From assembly GCA_903813345.2 (NCBI GenBank), contig CAIIXF020000010.1, positions 3,711,169 through 3,775,168 of the forward strand: 64,000 nucleotides of DNA. Reading direction: 5' to 3'. A model generated the notes under the pieces. The model saw only the letters and a list, made by a program, of their open reading frames with translations, ran no database searches and was not told where the DNA came from. The DNA comes from Owenia fusiformis. Its lineage: Eukaryota > Annelida > Polychaeta > Sabellida > Oweniidae. Of the stretch, positions 33,630-46,343 are shown piece by piece. Every line of letters begins with the position of its first letter. Within the stretch, counting starts at the first letter, position 1. Both the position numbers and the translations under genes were made by a program.

Positions 33630-36600
33630 AATAAAGGAAAACGTATTGCTTGTCTCCCTCGCCTTCAAAACCTTACACAATTTTGAAATTTTTAAAAGCG
33701 TTCATACAAGACAATTTGAACTGTAGCTGTTATGCAATTGTCACCTCACAAATGCACATGTTCTATTGAATAGAATGTGACATTTTAGTAAAATTCTGAT
33801 CAGTATTTAAAAAGTTATCCCGATTTCAACGAACCGTGTAAGCGTTAATGTTACGTCTTACAGCGTATTTGACGATTTCGGGGTATATTTAACTTTAAAA
33901 ATATGATAGATCCCATCAAACCTTTCAAGGAAAAATAATTTCAGTGAAATGCGAAAAGAAATTCTTCAAAATGATATATAAAGCACATAGTTACCTTTTT
34001 AAATAAGGCAGATATTAACACTTGTAGCTAAGATTAGCCCGTATTTCCCAGGTCCGTGAACGTCATAACTCATACACGTTTTTCTAAGTAGGGGGAAATG
34101 GAATGCCTCTATATTTTTTTAGTCACACGGTATATAATTGACCAATGAGAGAACGAGTATCACGAGATGGAAATAATTTTAGGTTGCAATGCTCCATTTT
34201 CAGGAAGGTGAGACACAGATATGAGGCACATTTTAGTACAAAGAATCAAGTTGACCGGTTGTAAAAAAGTAGCGCACTGGATATGAGACTGGATATATCG
34301 AGACTTATATACGATTACGTGAAAAATAAAAATATGGCCACTTTAAACTCCAAGAGAAAAAAATCTGCATAAGGCTATAATTGTATTATTCTAAACGGAT
34401 TAGAATAGACGAGTTTGGGATATTTGAATTAAAACATTTCTATGAACATTTTTTTGAAAATATCGATTTTTAGAATTGTTAAACTTTTTTTTAACATTTA
34501 CCCATTGAGGATAATGACATTTAAGCCTTGCTTTTCACATTGTCTATTTGTGGAAAGCTTGAGATTATGCATCCAAATCGGGCATAAAGTCCTGCACATT
34601 CCGATCCAATATTGATAACGAACCGACTACATTACATCCACATCCAATTAGGATTGGCTTTCATTTTGACAACTAGGAGGATAATAATTTTTGAATTGGA
34701 CAACAGAAGCATTTGTTAGAATCCTGATTTCCATATGCTAGAGATAAGCCATAGACAATGTAATTCCCGACCAAATAAACTACTAGATAAACCTAAATGT
34801 GCAGCTGAATTTAATAGGAAAACAATTACTTCAGTGATCCCTCTTTAGTATGGTAATTCAAGTTGTATATCTAGTTCAGTGGACTCTGTAATCCGTCAGT
34901 ATATGATATATGGGTTTTATTTGCTTTTCGTCGTTACCATGAAATTGAGAAAAGAAACATCCGTGTATGTTATACCATTACATTAAGTAAATGCAATGTT
35001 GAATAAATGTAGCGTAATTATTTTTTCTGTAGTGTAAATGGTCTAGCGTTTGTTAGAGAAGGAATTGAAAATGGTTTAACGTTGCCTTCATGCAAGACTT
35101 ATGTTTAATGTTTAATCTGAGAATGGTTTCTGCTGTCCTATACTCCCCCTTTTTAACACTACACAGCGTTCACGTAGCACTTTAAGACACATATGAGTAT
35201 AAATACAAATGGCTTAACAAATCATATACATATCTAAAAGAATACATCCGCATGCTTGGAAAAATAAGCATTTTTTATTAAAACATTCACAGCCTGGAAG
35301 CGATGTCGTAAATCAAATAGTTCAAAGATATCTCGATAAATTAAAGCACTAGTGTATATGAAAATAAGTAAGAAAACAATAAGTAATAAATAGAAGTACT
35401 TGGTTGACATGTATAAATATAAATTATTCAATTTGTAGACACTTCAATCTTATTAGCTAAATGAATATCAGTTTTGTCAACTAGCTAGATCAATAGTGCA
35501 AATAAACAGGGAAATAGTTCATTCATGGAACGAAGCGTGAACATTTCCATATATCTTCCATATACATTCATCTATGATTTAAGAGCATGAGACATTTTTT
35601 GGTCCACTAGAACGACCAAAATTATTACAAATGCCCCCTTCCACCAAATCCTGGGGGTAGGGGAGAGAGAATTTATTATTTTATTTTTAAAAATGTGTTT
35701 AACTATGCTCATATTGCAGATTTAGCATGCTTCTTTCATAGATAAGACAGATTGGCATTATAATAAGGTGATTACTCAAGAATTTTAACATTCTTAAAGC
35801 CTGACCGAGGTTGACACCCACTTTTCTTATATTGAATATATTCATTTAATCAGATCTCATTTTCGATCTAAGAAATAATTGCTATTCACCTTTCAGCTAG
35901 ATAACATTAGATTCCCTTTTTAATTATGATCTTAGGTGTTGCAATTAATCTAAGAGTTATATTGCTTAAGGTTTCGGGGTAGTTATCAGAAATTTACACC
36001 AAACAGTAAATGAAAGAACCATGTGGATTTTAGAATTGTTTGAACTAAGATAACAGAGTTCTGCTTTAACTTTCAATCAGTTTTACTATACTCCCATATA
36101 TTATTTGCGTGACCAGGATCATAAATGACCCTAACCATGCTGAAATAGCTTTTTCAACCCTCTGAAATTGTGACTGAAAAAAGTTAAAAGTTAGCACTTC
36201 CAAAAGGTCACTTAACAGAATACTGTATAAGTGGTAATTTTGCCTAATCATTTAATTTGCCTATTGCCTAATTTTTAACAGGCTCGGAAAATTAAATGTC
36301 GGAAATATTGCCTTCATAATGTTAGCCAATGGGAAGTTTCTTGTCATTAGGAAAATTTATATTTGGATATTCATAAAATTTGGCCATTCAGCAAATTAAC
36401 CGCTCGGATTAAATACCACTTATACAGTATATCGAGTGCCCATTATATTATTCTGTTCACTGAAACACTAACTTTTTACTTTTTTCAGTCACCTTTTCAG
36501 AGGGCTGAAAAGGCTATTTCTGCATGGTAAGGGTCATTTTGAGAATGACCATTGTGATCCTGGCCATGTAATCGATATATGGGAGAACTTTGAACTTTGT

Positions 36601-36941
36601 TATCTTACTTCAAAAAATTCTAAAATCCACATGATTTTTTCATTTCCTGTTTGGTGTAAATTCCAATTAACTACCCGAGACCTTAAAGCCTTTATGTCAT
36701 ATTTTTTTTTTATTATTAGAAGAAATCGATGAGAACAAATAATGAATTGTTTCTGATGTACAAATTGATTACAATTTTCTATGTTACTATGTAGATTTTG
36801 TCTTTTGGGCATCTTGTGAATTAAATGCTTGACATATGCAAGCTTTTCAATATCCTTAAGTCTTATCCTTCCTGAAAGTGACACAGAAAGTAACCAGAAC
36901 CAGAAGGGGCCACACAGTGACAGCTTCAGTACATTCTTCCA

Positions 36942-37145
36942 GGCCCGTAGCCAGGATTTGCCAAGGGGGGGGGGGGTTCAGTTTTCAAAAATTTCCAGGG
37001 GGGGGGGGGGTTCACATTTGACAATTTTTCCACAAGTATGGCTAAAATCACTTGAGAAATGCTCAAAATGATGAAAAACTGCATGATTTTGAATTTTTTT
37101 GGCCAGGGGGGGGGGGGTTACGAACCTCCTCCCTGGCTACGGGCC
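36942..37145. mobile_element. GTAGCC MITE in unit 1
   Basis: Ends GGCCCGTAGCCAGG and CCTGGCTACGGGCC form a 14-bp perfect inverted pair. The interior has three G-runs. It interrupts the IDQAHEQ-family fragment. Confidence 0.82.
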
Positions 37146-37274
37146 GGTTCTTCTGAAGAAAGCCTATGCTACACATACATCTGTTGAGAATCTTGATAAT
37201 GGAATACCTTTTAGAGTTTGATAAATGGTGTAATGTCCAACAGCATGTACCAGTTTTCAAGTTTTGGTTTCTAG

Positions 37275-37861
37275 TAGCCTGGCCAGAACAAGTCATGCCT
37301 CTTTATTTTCTCAATGACTTTCTCAATTTTGAATATTTTTTCATGAAATTTTCACAGTATAAACTTTAAAGAATTCCTAACATACAATTTGTCATATGGT
37401 AAATTCCTCATTAATTTCATTGTTACAACCTTTTAAAAAATAATGTCAAATTCTGTTTATGGGTCATTTTTGTCGCCATTTCTTCTAAAAAGATACGAAA
37501 AATCTAAATTACGTTTTGTCCTAATATACAGATTGTCTTGTTCTTGGTGTGAAATATTGTCTGCTGTCTTCTCTAAGGTATGCATAAGTATTATAATACT
37601 GTTTTGATGGATTGTCCTTTGAATTTTTTGTAAAAACCATCTCTGTGAATTTTCAAAATTTAGCAGACGACTTTTGTGATTTTTGAACCTCAGAGTTTGA
37701 AGAGCTCCTATTTTGAGGAGCATATTGTAATTCATTTTCAAGGCTAAAATTGTATTTAGAAATGTGTATGTTAGGAATTCTTTAAAGTTTCATGAAAAAA
37801 TATTCAAAACTGAGAACGTTTTTGAGAAAATAGAGAGGCATGACTTGTTCTGGCCAGGCTA
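37275..37861. mobile_element. 587-bp foldback element with CTAG duplication, unit 1
   Basis: Ends TAGCCTGGCCAGAACAAGTC and its inverse, with arms of about 100 bp (37275-37395 and 37760-37861). CTAG flanks both sides (37271-37274, 37862-37865). Removing the element and one CTAG restores the reading frame FWFLVIQIELL of the host fragment, which confirms its borders. Confidence 0.85.
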
Positions 37862-40800
37862 CTAGTTATTCAAATTGAACTCCTCTCCATTAACTATGTG
37901 AGGGCTATCAGAAAAACTTCCCCTTTACCTCCAATCAATACGCAAGCTTCTCCCCTGTTTTTGACCATTCTAACTATGCTCGATGCAACAGTACTCCTAT
38001 TATCGCCCAAAACCATGCTAAGTTTAGGTCTGTCATAATGTCAATCAAAAGATTGAACAATCTAGCAATACGTCTGACCATCTTGTATAAACAATAAAGG
38101 TAAACGTATTGCTTGTCTCCCTCGCATTTTGAAATTTTTAAAAGCGTTCATACAAGACAATTTGAACTGTAGCCGTTATGTAATTGTCACGTCACAAATG
38201 CACATGTTCTATTCAATAGAATGTGAAATTTTAGTAAAATTCTGATCAGTATTTAAAAAGTTATCCCGATTTCAACGAACCGTGTAAGCGTTAATGTTAC
38301 GTCTTACAGCGTATTTGACGATTTCAGGGTATATTTAACTTTAAAAATATGGTAGATCCTATCAAACCTTTCAAGGAAAAATAATTTCAGTGAAATGCGA
38401 ATAGAAATTCTTCAAACTGATATATAAAGCACATAGTTACCTTTTTAAATAAGGCAGATATTAACGCTTGTAGCTAAGATTAGCCCGTATTTCCCAGGTG
38501 CGTGATCGTCATAACTCATACACGTTTTTCTTAGTAGGGGGAAATGGAATGCCTCTATATATTTTTAGTCACACGGTATATAATTGACCAATGAGAGAAC
38601 GAGTATCACGAGATGGAAATAATTTTAGGTTGCAATGCTCCATTTCCAGGAAGGTGAGACACAGATATGAGGCACATTTTAGTACAAAGAATCAAGTTGA
38701 CCGGTTGTAAAAAAGTAGCGTACTGGATATGAGACTGGATATATCGAGACTTATATACGATTACGTGAAAAATAAAAATATGGCCACTTTAAACTCCTAG
38801 AGATAAAAATCTGCATAAGGCTATAATTGTATTATTCTAAACGGATTAGAATAGACGAGTTTGGGATATTTGAATTAAAACATTTCTATGAACATTTTTT
38901 TGAAAATATCGATTTTTAGAATTGTTAAACTTTTTTTTTAATTTACCCATTGAGGATAATGACATTTAAGCCTTGCTTTTCACATTGTCTATTTGTGGAA
39001 AGCTTGAGATTATGCATCCAAATCGGGCATAAAGTCCTGCACATTCCGATCCAATATTGATAACGAACCGACTACATTACATCCACATCCAATTAGGATT
39101 GGCTTTCATTTTGACAACTAGGAGGATAATAATTTTTGAATTGGACAACAGAAGCATTTGTTAGAATCCTGATTTCCATATGCTAGAAATAAGCCATAGA
39201 CAATGTAATTCCCGACCAAATAAACTACTAGATAAACCTAAATGTGCAGCTGAATTTAATAGGAAAACAATTACTTCAGTGATCCCTCTTTAGTATGGTA
39301 ATTCAAGTTGTATATCTAGTTCAGTGGACTCTGTAATCCGTCAGTATATGATATATGGGTTTTATTTGCTTTTCGTCGTTACCATGAAATTGAGAAAAGA
39401 AACATCCGTGTATGTTATACCATTACATTAAGTAAATGCAATGTTGAATAAATGTAGCGTAATTATTTTTTCTGTAGTGTAAATGGTCTAGCGTTTGTTA
39501 GAGAAGGAATTGAAAATGGTTTAACGTTGCCTTCATGCAAGACTTATGTTTAATGTTTAATCTGAGAATGGTTTCTGCTGTCCTATACTCCCCCTTTTTA
39601 ACACTACACAGCGTTCACGTAGCACTTTAAGACACATATGAGTATAAATACAAATGGCTTAACAAATCATATACATATCTAAAAGAGTACATCCGCATGC
39701 TTGGAAAAATAAGCATTTTTTATTAAAACATTCACAGCCTGGAAGCGATGTCGTAAATCAAATAGTTCAAAGATATCTCGATAAATTAAAGCACTAGTGT
39801 ATATGAAAATAAGTAAGAAAACAATAAGTAATAAATAGAAGTACTTGGTTGACATGTATAAATATAAATTATTCAATTTGTAGACACTTCAATCTTATTA
39901 GCTAAATGAATATCAGTTTTGTCAACTAGCTAGATCAATAGTGCAAATAAACAGGGAAATAGTTCATTCATGGAACGAAGCGTGAACATTTCCATATATC
40001 TTCCATATACATTCATCTATGATTTAAGAGCATGAGACGTTTTTTGGTCCACTAGAACGACCAAAATTATTACAAATGCCCCCTCCCACCAAATCCTGGG
40101 GATAGGGGAGAGAGAATTTATTATTTTATTTTTAAAAATGTGTTTAACTATGATCATATTGCAGATTTAGCATGCTTCTTTCATAGATAAGACAGATTGG
40201 CATTATAATAAGGTGATTACTCAAGAATTTTAACATTCTTAAAGCCTGACCGAGGTTGACACCCACTTTTCTTATATTGAATATATTCATTTAATCAGAT
40301 CTCCATTTTCGATCTAAGAAATAATTGCTATTCACCTTTCAGCTAGATAACATTAGATTCCCTTTTTAATTATGATCTTAGGTGTTGCAATTAATCTAAG
40401 AGTTATATTGCTTAAGGTTTCGGGGTAGTTATCAGAAATTTACACCAAACAGTAAATGAAAGAACCATGTGGATTTTAGAATTGTTTGAACTAAGATAAC
40501 AGAGTTCTGCTTTAACTTTCAATCAGTTTTACTATACTCCCATATATTATTTGCGTGACCAGGATCATAAATGACCCTAACCATGCTGAAATAGCTTTTT
40601 CAACCCTCTGAAATTGTGACTGAAAAAAGTTAAAAGTTAGCACTTCCAAAAGGTCACTTAACAGAATACTGTATAAGTGGTAATTTTGCGTAATCATTTA
40701 ATTTGCCTATTGCCTAATTTTTAACAGGCTCGGAAAATTAAATGTCGGAAATATTGCCTTCATAATGTTAGCCAATGGGAAGTTTCTTGTCATTAGGAAA

Positions 40801-40970
40801 AATTTTCTATGTTACTATGTAGATTTTGTCTTTTTGGGCATCTTGTGAATTAAATGCTTGACATATGCAAGCTTTTAAATATCCTTAAGTCTTATCCTTC
40901 CTGAAAGTGACACAGAAAGTAACCAGAACCAGAAGGGGCCACACAGTGACAGCTTCAGTACATTCTTCCA

Positions 40971-41160
40971 GGCCCGTAGCCAGGATTTGCCAAGGGGGGG
41001 GGTTCAGTTTTCAAAAATTTCCAGGGGGGGGTTCACATTTGACAATTTTTGCACAAATAAAATCACTTGAGAAATGCTCAAAATGATGAAAAACTGCATG
41101 ATTTTGATTTTTTTTGGCCAGGGGGGGGGGGGTTACGAACCTCCTCCCTGGCTACGGGCC
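40971..41160. mobile_element. GTAGCC MITE in unit 2
   Basis: Same position and ends as in unit 1, with shorter G-runs and an 11-base internal difference. Confidence 0.82.
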
Positions 41161-41289
41161 GGTTCTTCTGAAGAAAGCCTATGCTACACATACATCTGTT
41201 GAGAATCTTGATAATGGAATACCTTTTAGAGTTTTATAAATGGTGTAATGTCCAACAGCATGTACCAGTTTTCAAGTTTTGGTTTCTAG

Positions 41290-41876
41290 TAGCCTGGCCA
41301 GAACAAGTCATGCCTCTTTATTTTCTCAATGACTTTCTCAATTTTGAATATTTTTTCATGAAATTTTCACAGTATAAACTTTAAAGAATTCCTAACATAC
41401 AATTTGTCATATGGTAAATTCCTCATTAATTTCATTGTTACAACCTTTTAAAAAATAATGTCAAATTCTGTTTATGGGTCATTTTTGTCGCCATTTCTTC
41501 TAAAAAGATACGAAAAATCTAAATTACGTTTTGTCCTAATATACAGATTGTCTTGTTCTTGGTGTGAAATATTGTCTGCTGTCTTCTCTAAGGTATGCAT
41601 AAGTATTAAAATACTGTTTTGATGGATTGTCCTTTGAATTTTTTGTAAAAACCATCTCTGTGAATTTTCAAAATTTAGCAGACGACTTTTGTGATTTTTG
41701 AACCTCAGAGTTTGAAGAGCTCCTATTTTGAGGAGCATATTGTAATTCATTTTCAAGGCTAAAATTGTATTTAGAAATGTGTATGTTAGGAATTCTTTAA
41801 AGTTTCATGAAAAAATATTCAAAATTGAAAACGTTTTTGAGAAAATAGAGAGGCATGACTTGTTCTGGCCAGGCTA
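41290..41876. mobile_element. 587-bp foldback element, unit 2
   Basis: Same length, ends and CTAG flanks (41286-41289, 41877-41880) as in unit 1. It therefore inserted before the unit was multiplied. Confidence 0.85.
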
Positions 41877-44800
41877 CTAGTTATTCAAATTGAACTCCTC
41901 TCCATTAACTATGTGAGGGCTATCAGAAAAACTTCCCCTTTACCTCCAATCAATACGCAAGCTTCTCCCCTGTTTTTGACCATTCTAACTATGCTCAATG
42001 CAACAGTACTCCTATTATCGCCCAAAACCATGCTAAGTTTAGGTCTGTCATAATGTCAATCAAAAGATTGAACAATGTAGCAATACGTCTGACCATCTTG
42101 TATAAACAATAAAGGTAAACGTATTGCTTGTCTCCCTCGCATTTTGAAATTTTTAAAAGCGTTCATACAAGACAATTTGAACTGTAGCCGTTATGTAATT
42201 GTCACGTCACAAATGCACATGTTCTATTCAATAGAATGTGAAATTTTAGTAAAATTCTGATCAGTATTTAAAAAGTTATCCCGATTTCAACGAACCGTGT
42301 AAGCGTTAATGTTACGTCTTACAGCGTATTTGACGATTTCGGGGTATATTTAACTTTAAAAATATGGTAGATCCTATCAAACCTTTCAAGGAAAAATAAT
42401 TTCAGTGAAATGCGAATAGAAATTCTTCAAACTGATATATAAAGCACATAGTTACCTTTTTAAATAAGGCAGATATTAACGCTTGTAGCTAAGATTAGCC
42501 CGTATTTCCCAGGTGCGTGAACGTCATAACTCATACACGTTTTTCTTAGTAGGGGGAAATGGAATGCCTCTATATATTTTTAGTCACACGGTATATAATT
42601 GACCAATGAGAGAACGAGTATCACGAGATGGAAATAATTTTAGGTTGCAATGCTCCATTTCCAGGAAGGTGAGACACAGATATGAGGCACATTTTAGTAC
42701 AAAGAATCAAGTTGACCGGTTGTAAAAAAGTAGCGTACTGGATATGAGACTGGATATATCGAGACTTATATACGATTACGTGAAAAATAAAAATATGGCC
42801 ACTTTAAACTCCAAGAGAAAAAAATCTGCATAAGGCTATAATTGTATTATTCTAAACGGATTAGAATAGACGAGTTTGGGATATTTGAATTAAAACATTT
42901 CTATGAACATTTTTTTGAAAATATCGATTTTTAGAATTGTTAAACTTTTTTTTTTTATTTACCCATTGAGGATAATGACATTTAAGCCTTGCTTTTCACA
43001 TTGTCTATTTGTGGAAAGCTTGAGATTATGCATCCAAATCGGGCATAAAGTCCTGCACATTCCGATCCAATATTGATAACGAACCGACTACATTACATCC
43101 ACATCCAATTAGGATTGGCTTTCATTTTGACAACTAGGAGGATAATAATTTTTGAATTGGACAACAGAAGCATTTGTTAGAATCCTGATTTCCATATGCT
43201 AGAGATAAGCCATAGACAATGTAATTCCCGACCAAATAAACTACTAGATAAACCTAAATGTGCAGCTGAATTTAATAGGAAAACAATTACTTCAGTGATC
43301 CCTCTTTAGTATGGTAATTCAAGTTGTATATCTAGTTCAGTGGACTCTGTAATCCGTCAGTATATGATATATGGGTTTTATTTGCTTTTCGTCGTTACCA
43401 TAAAATTGAGAAAAGAAACATCCGTGTGTGTTATACCATTAGTAAATGCAATGTTAGATAAATGTAGCGTAATTATTTTTTCTGTAGTGTAAATGGTCTA
43501 GCGTTTGTTAGAGAAGGAATTGAAAATGGTTTAACGTTGCCTTCATGCAAGACTTATGTTTAATGTTTAATCTGAGAATGGTTTCTGCTGTCCTATACTC
43601 CCCCTTTTTAACACTACACAGCGTCCAGGTAGCACTTTAAGACACATATGAGTATAAATACAAATGGCTTAACAAATCATATACATATCTAAAAGAATAC
43701 ATCCGCATGCTTGGAAAAATAAGCATTTTTTATTAAAACATTCACAGCCTGGAAGCGATGTCGTAAATCAAATAGTTCAAAGATATCTCGATAAATTAAA
43801 GCACTAGTGTATATGAAAATAAGTAAGAAAACAATAAGTAATAAATAGAAGTACTTGGTTGACATGTATAAATATAAATTATTCAATTTGTAGACACTTC
43901 AATCTTATTAGCTAAATGAATATCAGTTTTGTCAACTAGCTAGATCAATAGTGCAAATAAACAGGGAAATAGTTCATTCATGGAACGAAGCGTGAACATT
44001 TCCATATATCTTCCATATACGTACATTCATCTATGATTTAAGAGCATGAGACATTTTTTGGTCCACTAGAACGACCAAAATTATTACAAATGCCCCCTTC
44101 CACCAAATCCTGGGGGTAGGGGAGAGAGAATTTATTATTTTATTTTTAAAAATGTGTTTAACTATGCTCATATTGCAGATTTAGCATGCTTCTTTCATAG
44201 ATAAGACAGATTGGCATTATAATAAGGTGATTACTCAAGAATTTTAACATTCTTAAAGCCTGACCGAGGTTGACACCCACTTTTCTTATATTGAATATAT
44301 TCATTTAATCAGATCTCATTTTCGATCTAAGAAATAATTGCTATTCACCTTTCAGCTAGATAACATTAGATTCCCTTTTTTATTATGATCTTAGGTGTTG
44401 CAATTAATCTAAGAGTTATATTGCTTAAGGTTTCGGGGTAGTTATCAGAAATTTACACCAAACAGTAAATGAAAGAACCATGTGGATTTTAGAATTGTTT
44501 GAACTAAGATAACAGAGTTCTGCTTTAACTTTCAATCAGTTTTACTATACTCCCATATATTATTTGCGTGACCAGGATCATAAATGACCCTAACCATGCT
44601 GAAATAGCTTTTTCAACCCTCTGAAATTGTGACTGAAAAAAGTTAAAAGTTAGCACTTCCAAAAGGTCACTTAACAGAATACTGTATAAGTCGTAATTTT
44701 GCCTAATCATTTAATTTGCCTATTGCCTAATTTTTAACAGGCTCGGAAAATTAAATGTCGGAAATATTGCCTTCATAATGTTAGCCAATGGGAAGTTTCT

Positions 44801-45420
44801 TGTCATTAGGAAAATTTATATTTGGATATTCATAAAATTTGGCCATTCAGCAAATTAACCGCTCGGATTAAATACCACTTATACAGTATATCGAGTGCCC
44901 ATTATATTATTCTGTTCACTGAAACACTAACTTTTTACTTTTTTCAGTCACCTTTTCAGAGGGCTGAAAAGGCTATTTCTGCATGGTAAGGGTCATTTTG
45001 AGAATGACCATTGTGATCCTGGCCATGTAATCGATATATGGGAGTAGTAAAACTGACTGAAGATCAAAGCAGAACTTTGTTATCTTACTTCAAAAAATTC
45101 TAAAATCCACATGATTTTTTCATTTCCTGTTTGGTGTAAATTCCAATTAACTACCCGAGACCTTAAAGCCTTTATGTCATATTTTTTTTTATTATTAGAA
45201 GAAATCGATGAGAACAAATAATGAATTGTTTCTGATGTACAAATTGATTACAATTTTCTATGTTACTATGTAGATTTTGTCTTTTGGGCATCTTGTGAAT
45301 TAAATGCTTGACATATGCAAGCTTTTAAATATCCTTAAGTCTTATCCTTCCTGAAAGTGACACAGAAAGTAACCAGAACCAGAAGGGGCCACACAGTGAC
45401 AGCTTCAGTACATTCTTCCA

Positions 45421-45627
45421 GGCCCGTAGCCAGGATTTGCCAAGGGGGGGGGGGGGTTCAGTTTTCAAAAATTTCCAGGGGGGGGGGTTCACATTTGACA
45501 ATTTTTCCACAAGTATGGCTAAAATCACTTGAGAAATGCTCAAAATGATGAAAAACTGCATGATTTTGAATTTTTTGGCCAGGGGGGGGGGGGGGGGGGT
45601 TACGAACCTCCTCCCTGGCTACGGGCC
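45421..45627. mobile_element. GTAGCC MITE in unit 3
   Basis: Same position and ends as in units 1 and 2; its third G-run is longer. Confidence 0.82.
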
Positions 45628-45756
45628 GGTTCTTCTGAAGAAAGCCTATGCTACACATACATCTGTTGAGAATCTTGATAATGGAATACCTTTTAGAGTT
45701 TGATAAATGGTGTAATGTCCAACAGCATGTACCAGTTTTCAAGTTTTGGTTTCTAG

Positions 45757-46343
45757 TAGCCTGGCCAGAACAAGTCATGCCTCTTTATTTTCTCAATGAC
45801 TTTCTCAATTTTGAATATTTTTTCATGAAATTTTCACAGTATAAACTTTAAAGAATTCCTAACATACAATTTGTCATATGGTAAATTCCTCATTAATTTC
45901 ATTGTTACAATCTTTTAAAAAATAATGTCAAATTCTGTTTATGGGTCATTTTTGTCGCCATTTCTTCTAAAAAGATACGAAAAATCTAAATTACGTTTTG
46001 TCCTAATATACAGATTGTCTTGTTCTTGGTGTGAAATATTGTCTGCTGTTTTCTCTAAGGTATGCATAAGTATTATAATACTGTTTTGATGGATTGTCCT
46101 TTGAATTTTTTGTAAAAACCATCTCTGTGAATTTTCAAAATTTAGCAGACGACTTTTGTGATTTTTGAACCTCAGAGTTTGAAGAGCTCCTATTTTGAGG
46201 AGCATATTGTAATTCATTTCCAAGGCTAAAATTGTATTTAAAAATGTGTATGTTAGGAATTCTTTAAAGTTTCATGAAAAAATATTCAAAATTGAGAACG
46301 TTTTTGAGAAAATAAAGAGGCATGACTTGTTCTGGCCAGGCTA
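45757..46343. mobile_element. 587-bp foldback element, unit 3
   Basis: Same length, ends and CTAG flanks (45753-45756, 46344-46347) as in units 1 and 2. Confidence 0.85.

Larger units (their letters stand above)
36872..37985 (+). pseudogene. IDQAHEQ-family gene fragment, unit 1
   Basis: An N-terminal-side fragment of the family described for 45351-48033. It shows VTRTRRGHTVTA from 36890 or so, FDKWCNVQQHVPVFKFWFL before the foldback insertion, and ELLSINYVRAIR and FDHSNYAR after it. It is cut at the unit junction after the NYAR-W position, and two insertions interrupt it. It cannot encode the full protein. Confidence 0.7.
33630..38092. repeat. Tandem unit 1 (4.46 kb)
   Basis: First of three head-to-tail copies. 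It begins AATAAAGG.AAACGTATTGC and ends with the dispersed tail at 37990-38087. In order it holds AT-rich non-coding sequence, a palindrome with arms at about 36055-36250 and 36405-36600, a broken piece of the IDQAHEQ-family gene with a GTAGCC MITE (36942-37145) and a 587-bp foldback element (37275-37861) inserted, and the tail. Short open frames conserved between units (for example minus strand 35431-35234) are identical because the copies are young, not because they are genes. Confidence 0.9.
40911..42000 (+). pseudogene. IDQAHEQ-family gene fragment, unit 2
   Basis: Same fragment and same two insertions as in unit 1. It differs by a few substitutions, for example Asp to Tyr at the FDKW position (FYKW) and CTCAATG instead of CTCGATG at the end. 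Confidence 0.7.
38093..42107. repeat. Tandem unit 2 (4.02 kb), internally deleted
   Basis: Same organisation as unit 1 but shorter by about 0.42 kb. Around 40800, unit 2 jumps from CATTAGGAAAA directly to ATTTTCTATGTTAC, removing the right arm of the palindrome (the equivalent of about 36354-36775). Short A/T microhomology lies at the join. Confidence 0.9.

Noticed and set aside
35234-43886. 65-codon hydrophobic frame conserved in all three tandem units (35234-35431, 39679-39876, 43689-43886)
   Set aside because: The units are near-identical throughout, so conservation carries no information about coding. It lies in AT-rich non-coding sequence.
37457-46223. 94-codon minus-strand frame repeated in the three units
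   Set aside because: It lies inside the 587-bp foldback element and its inverted arm; no motif was seen, and identity reflects recent duplication.
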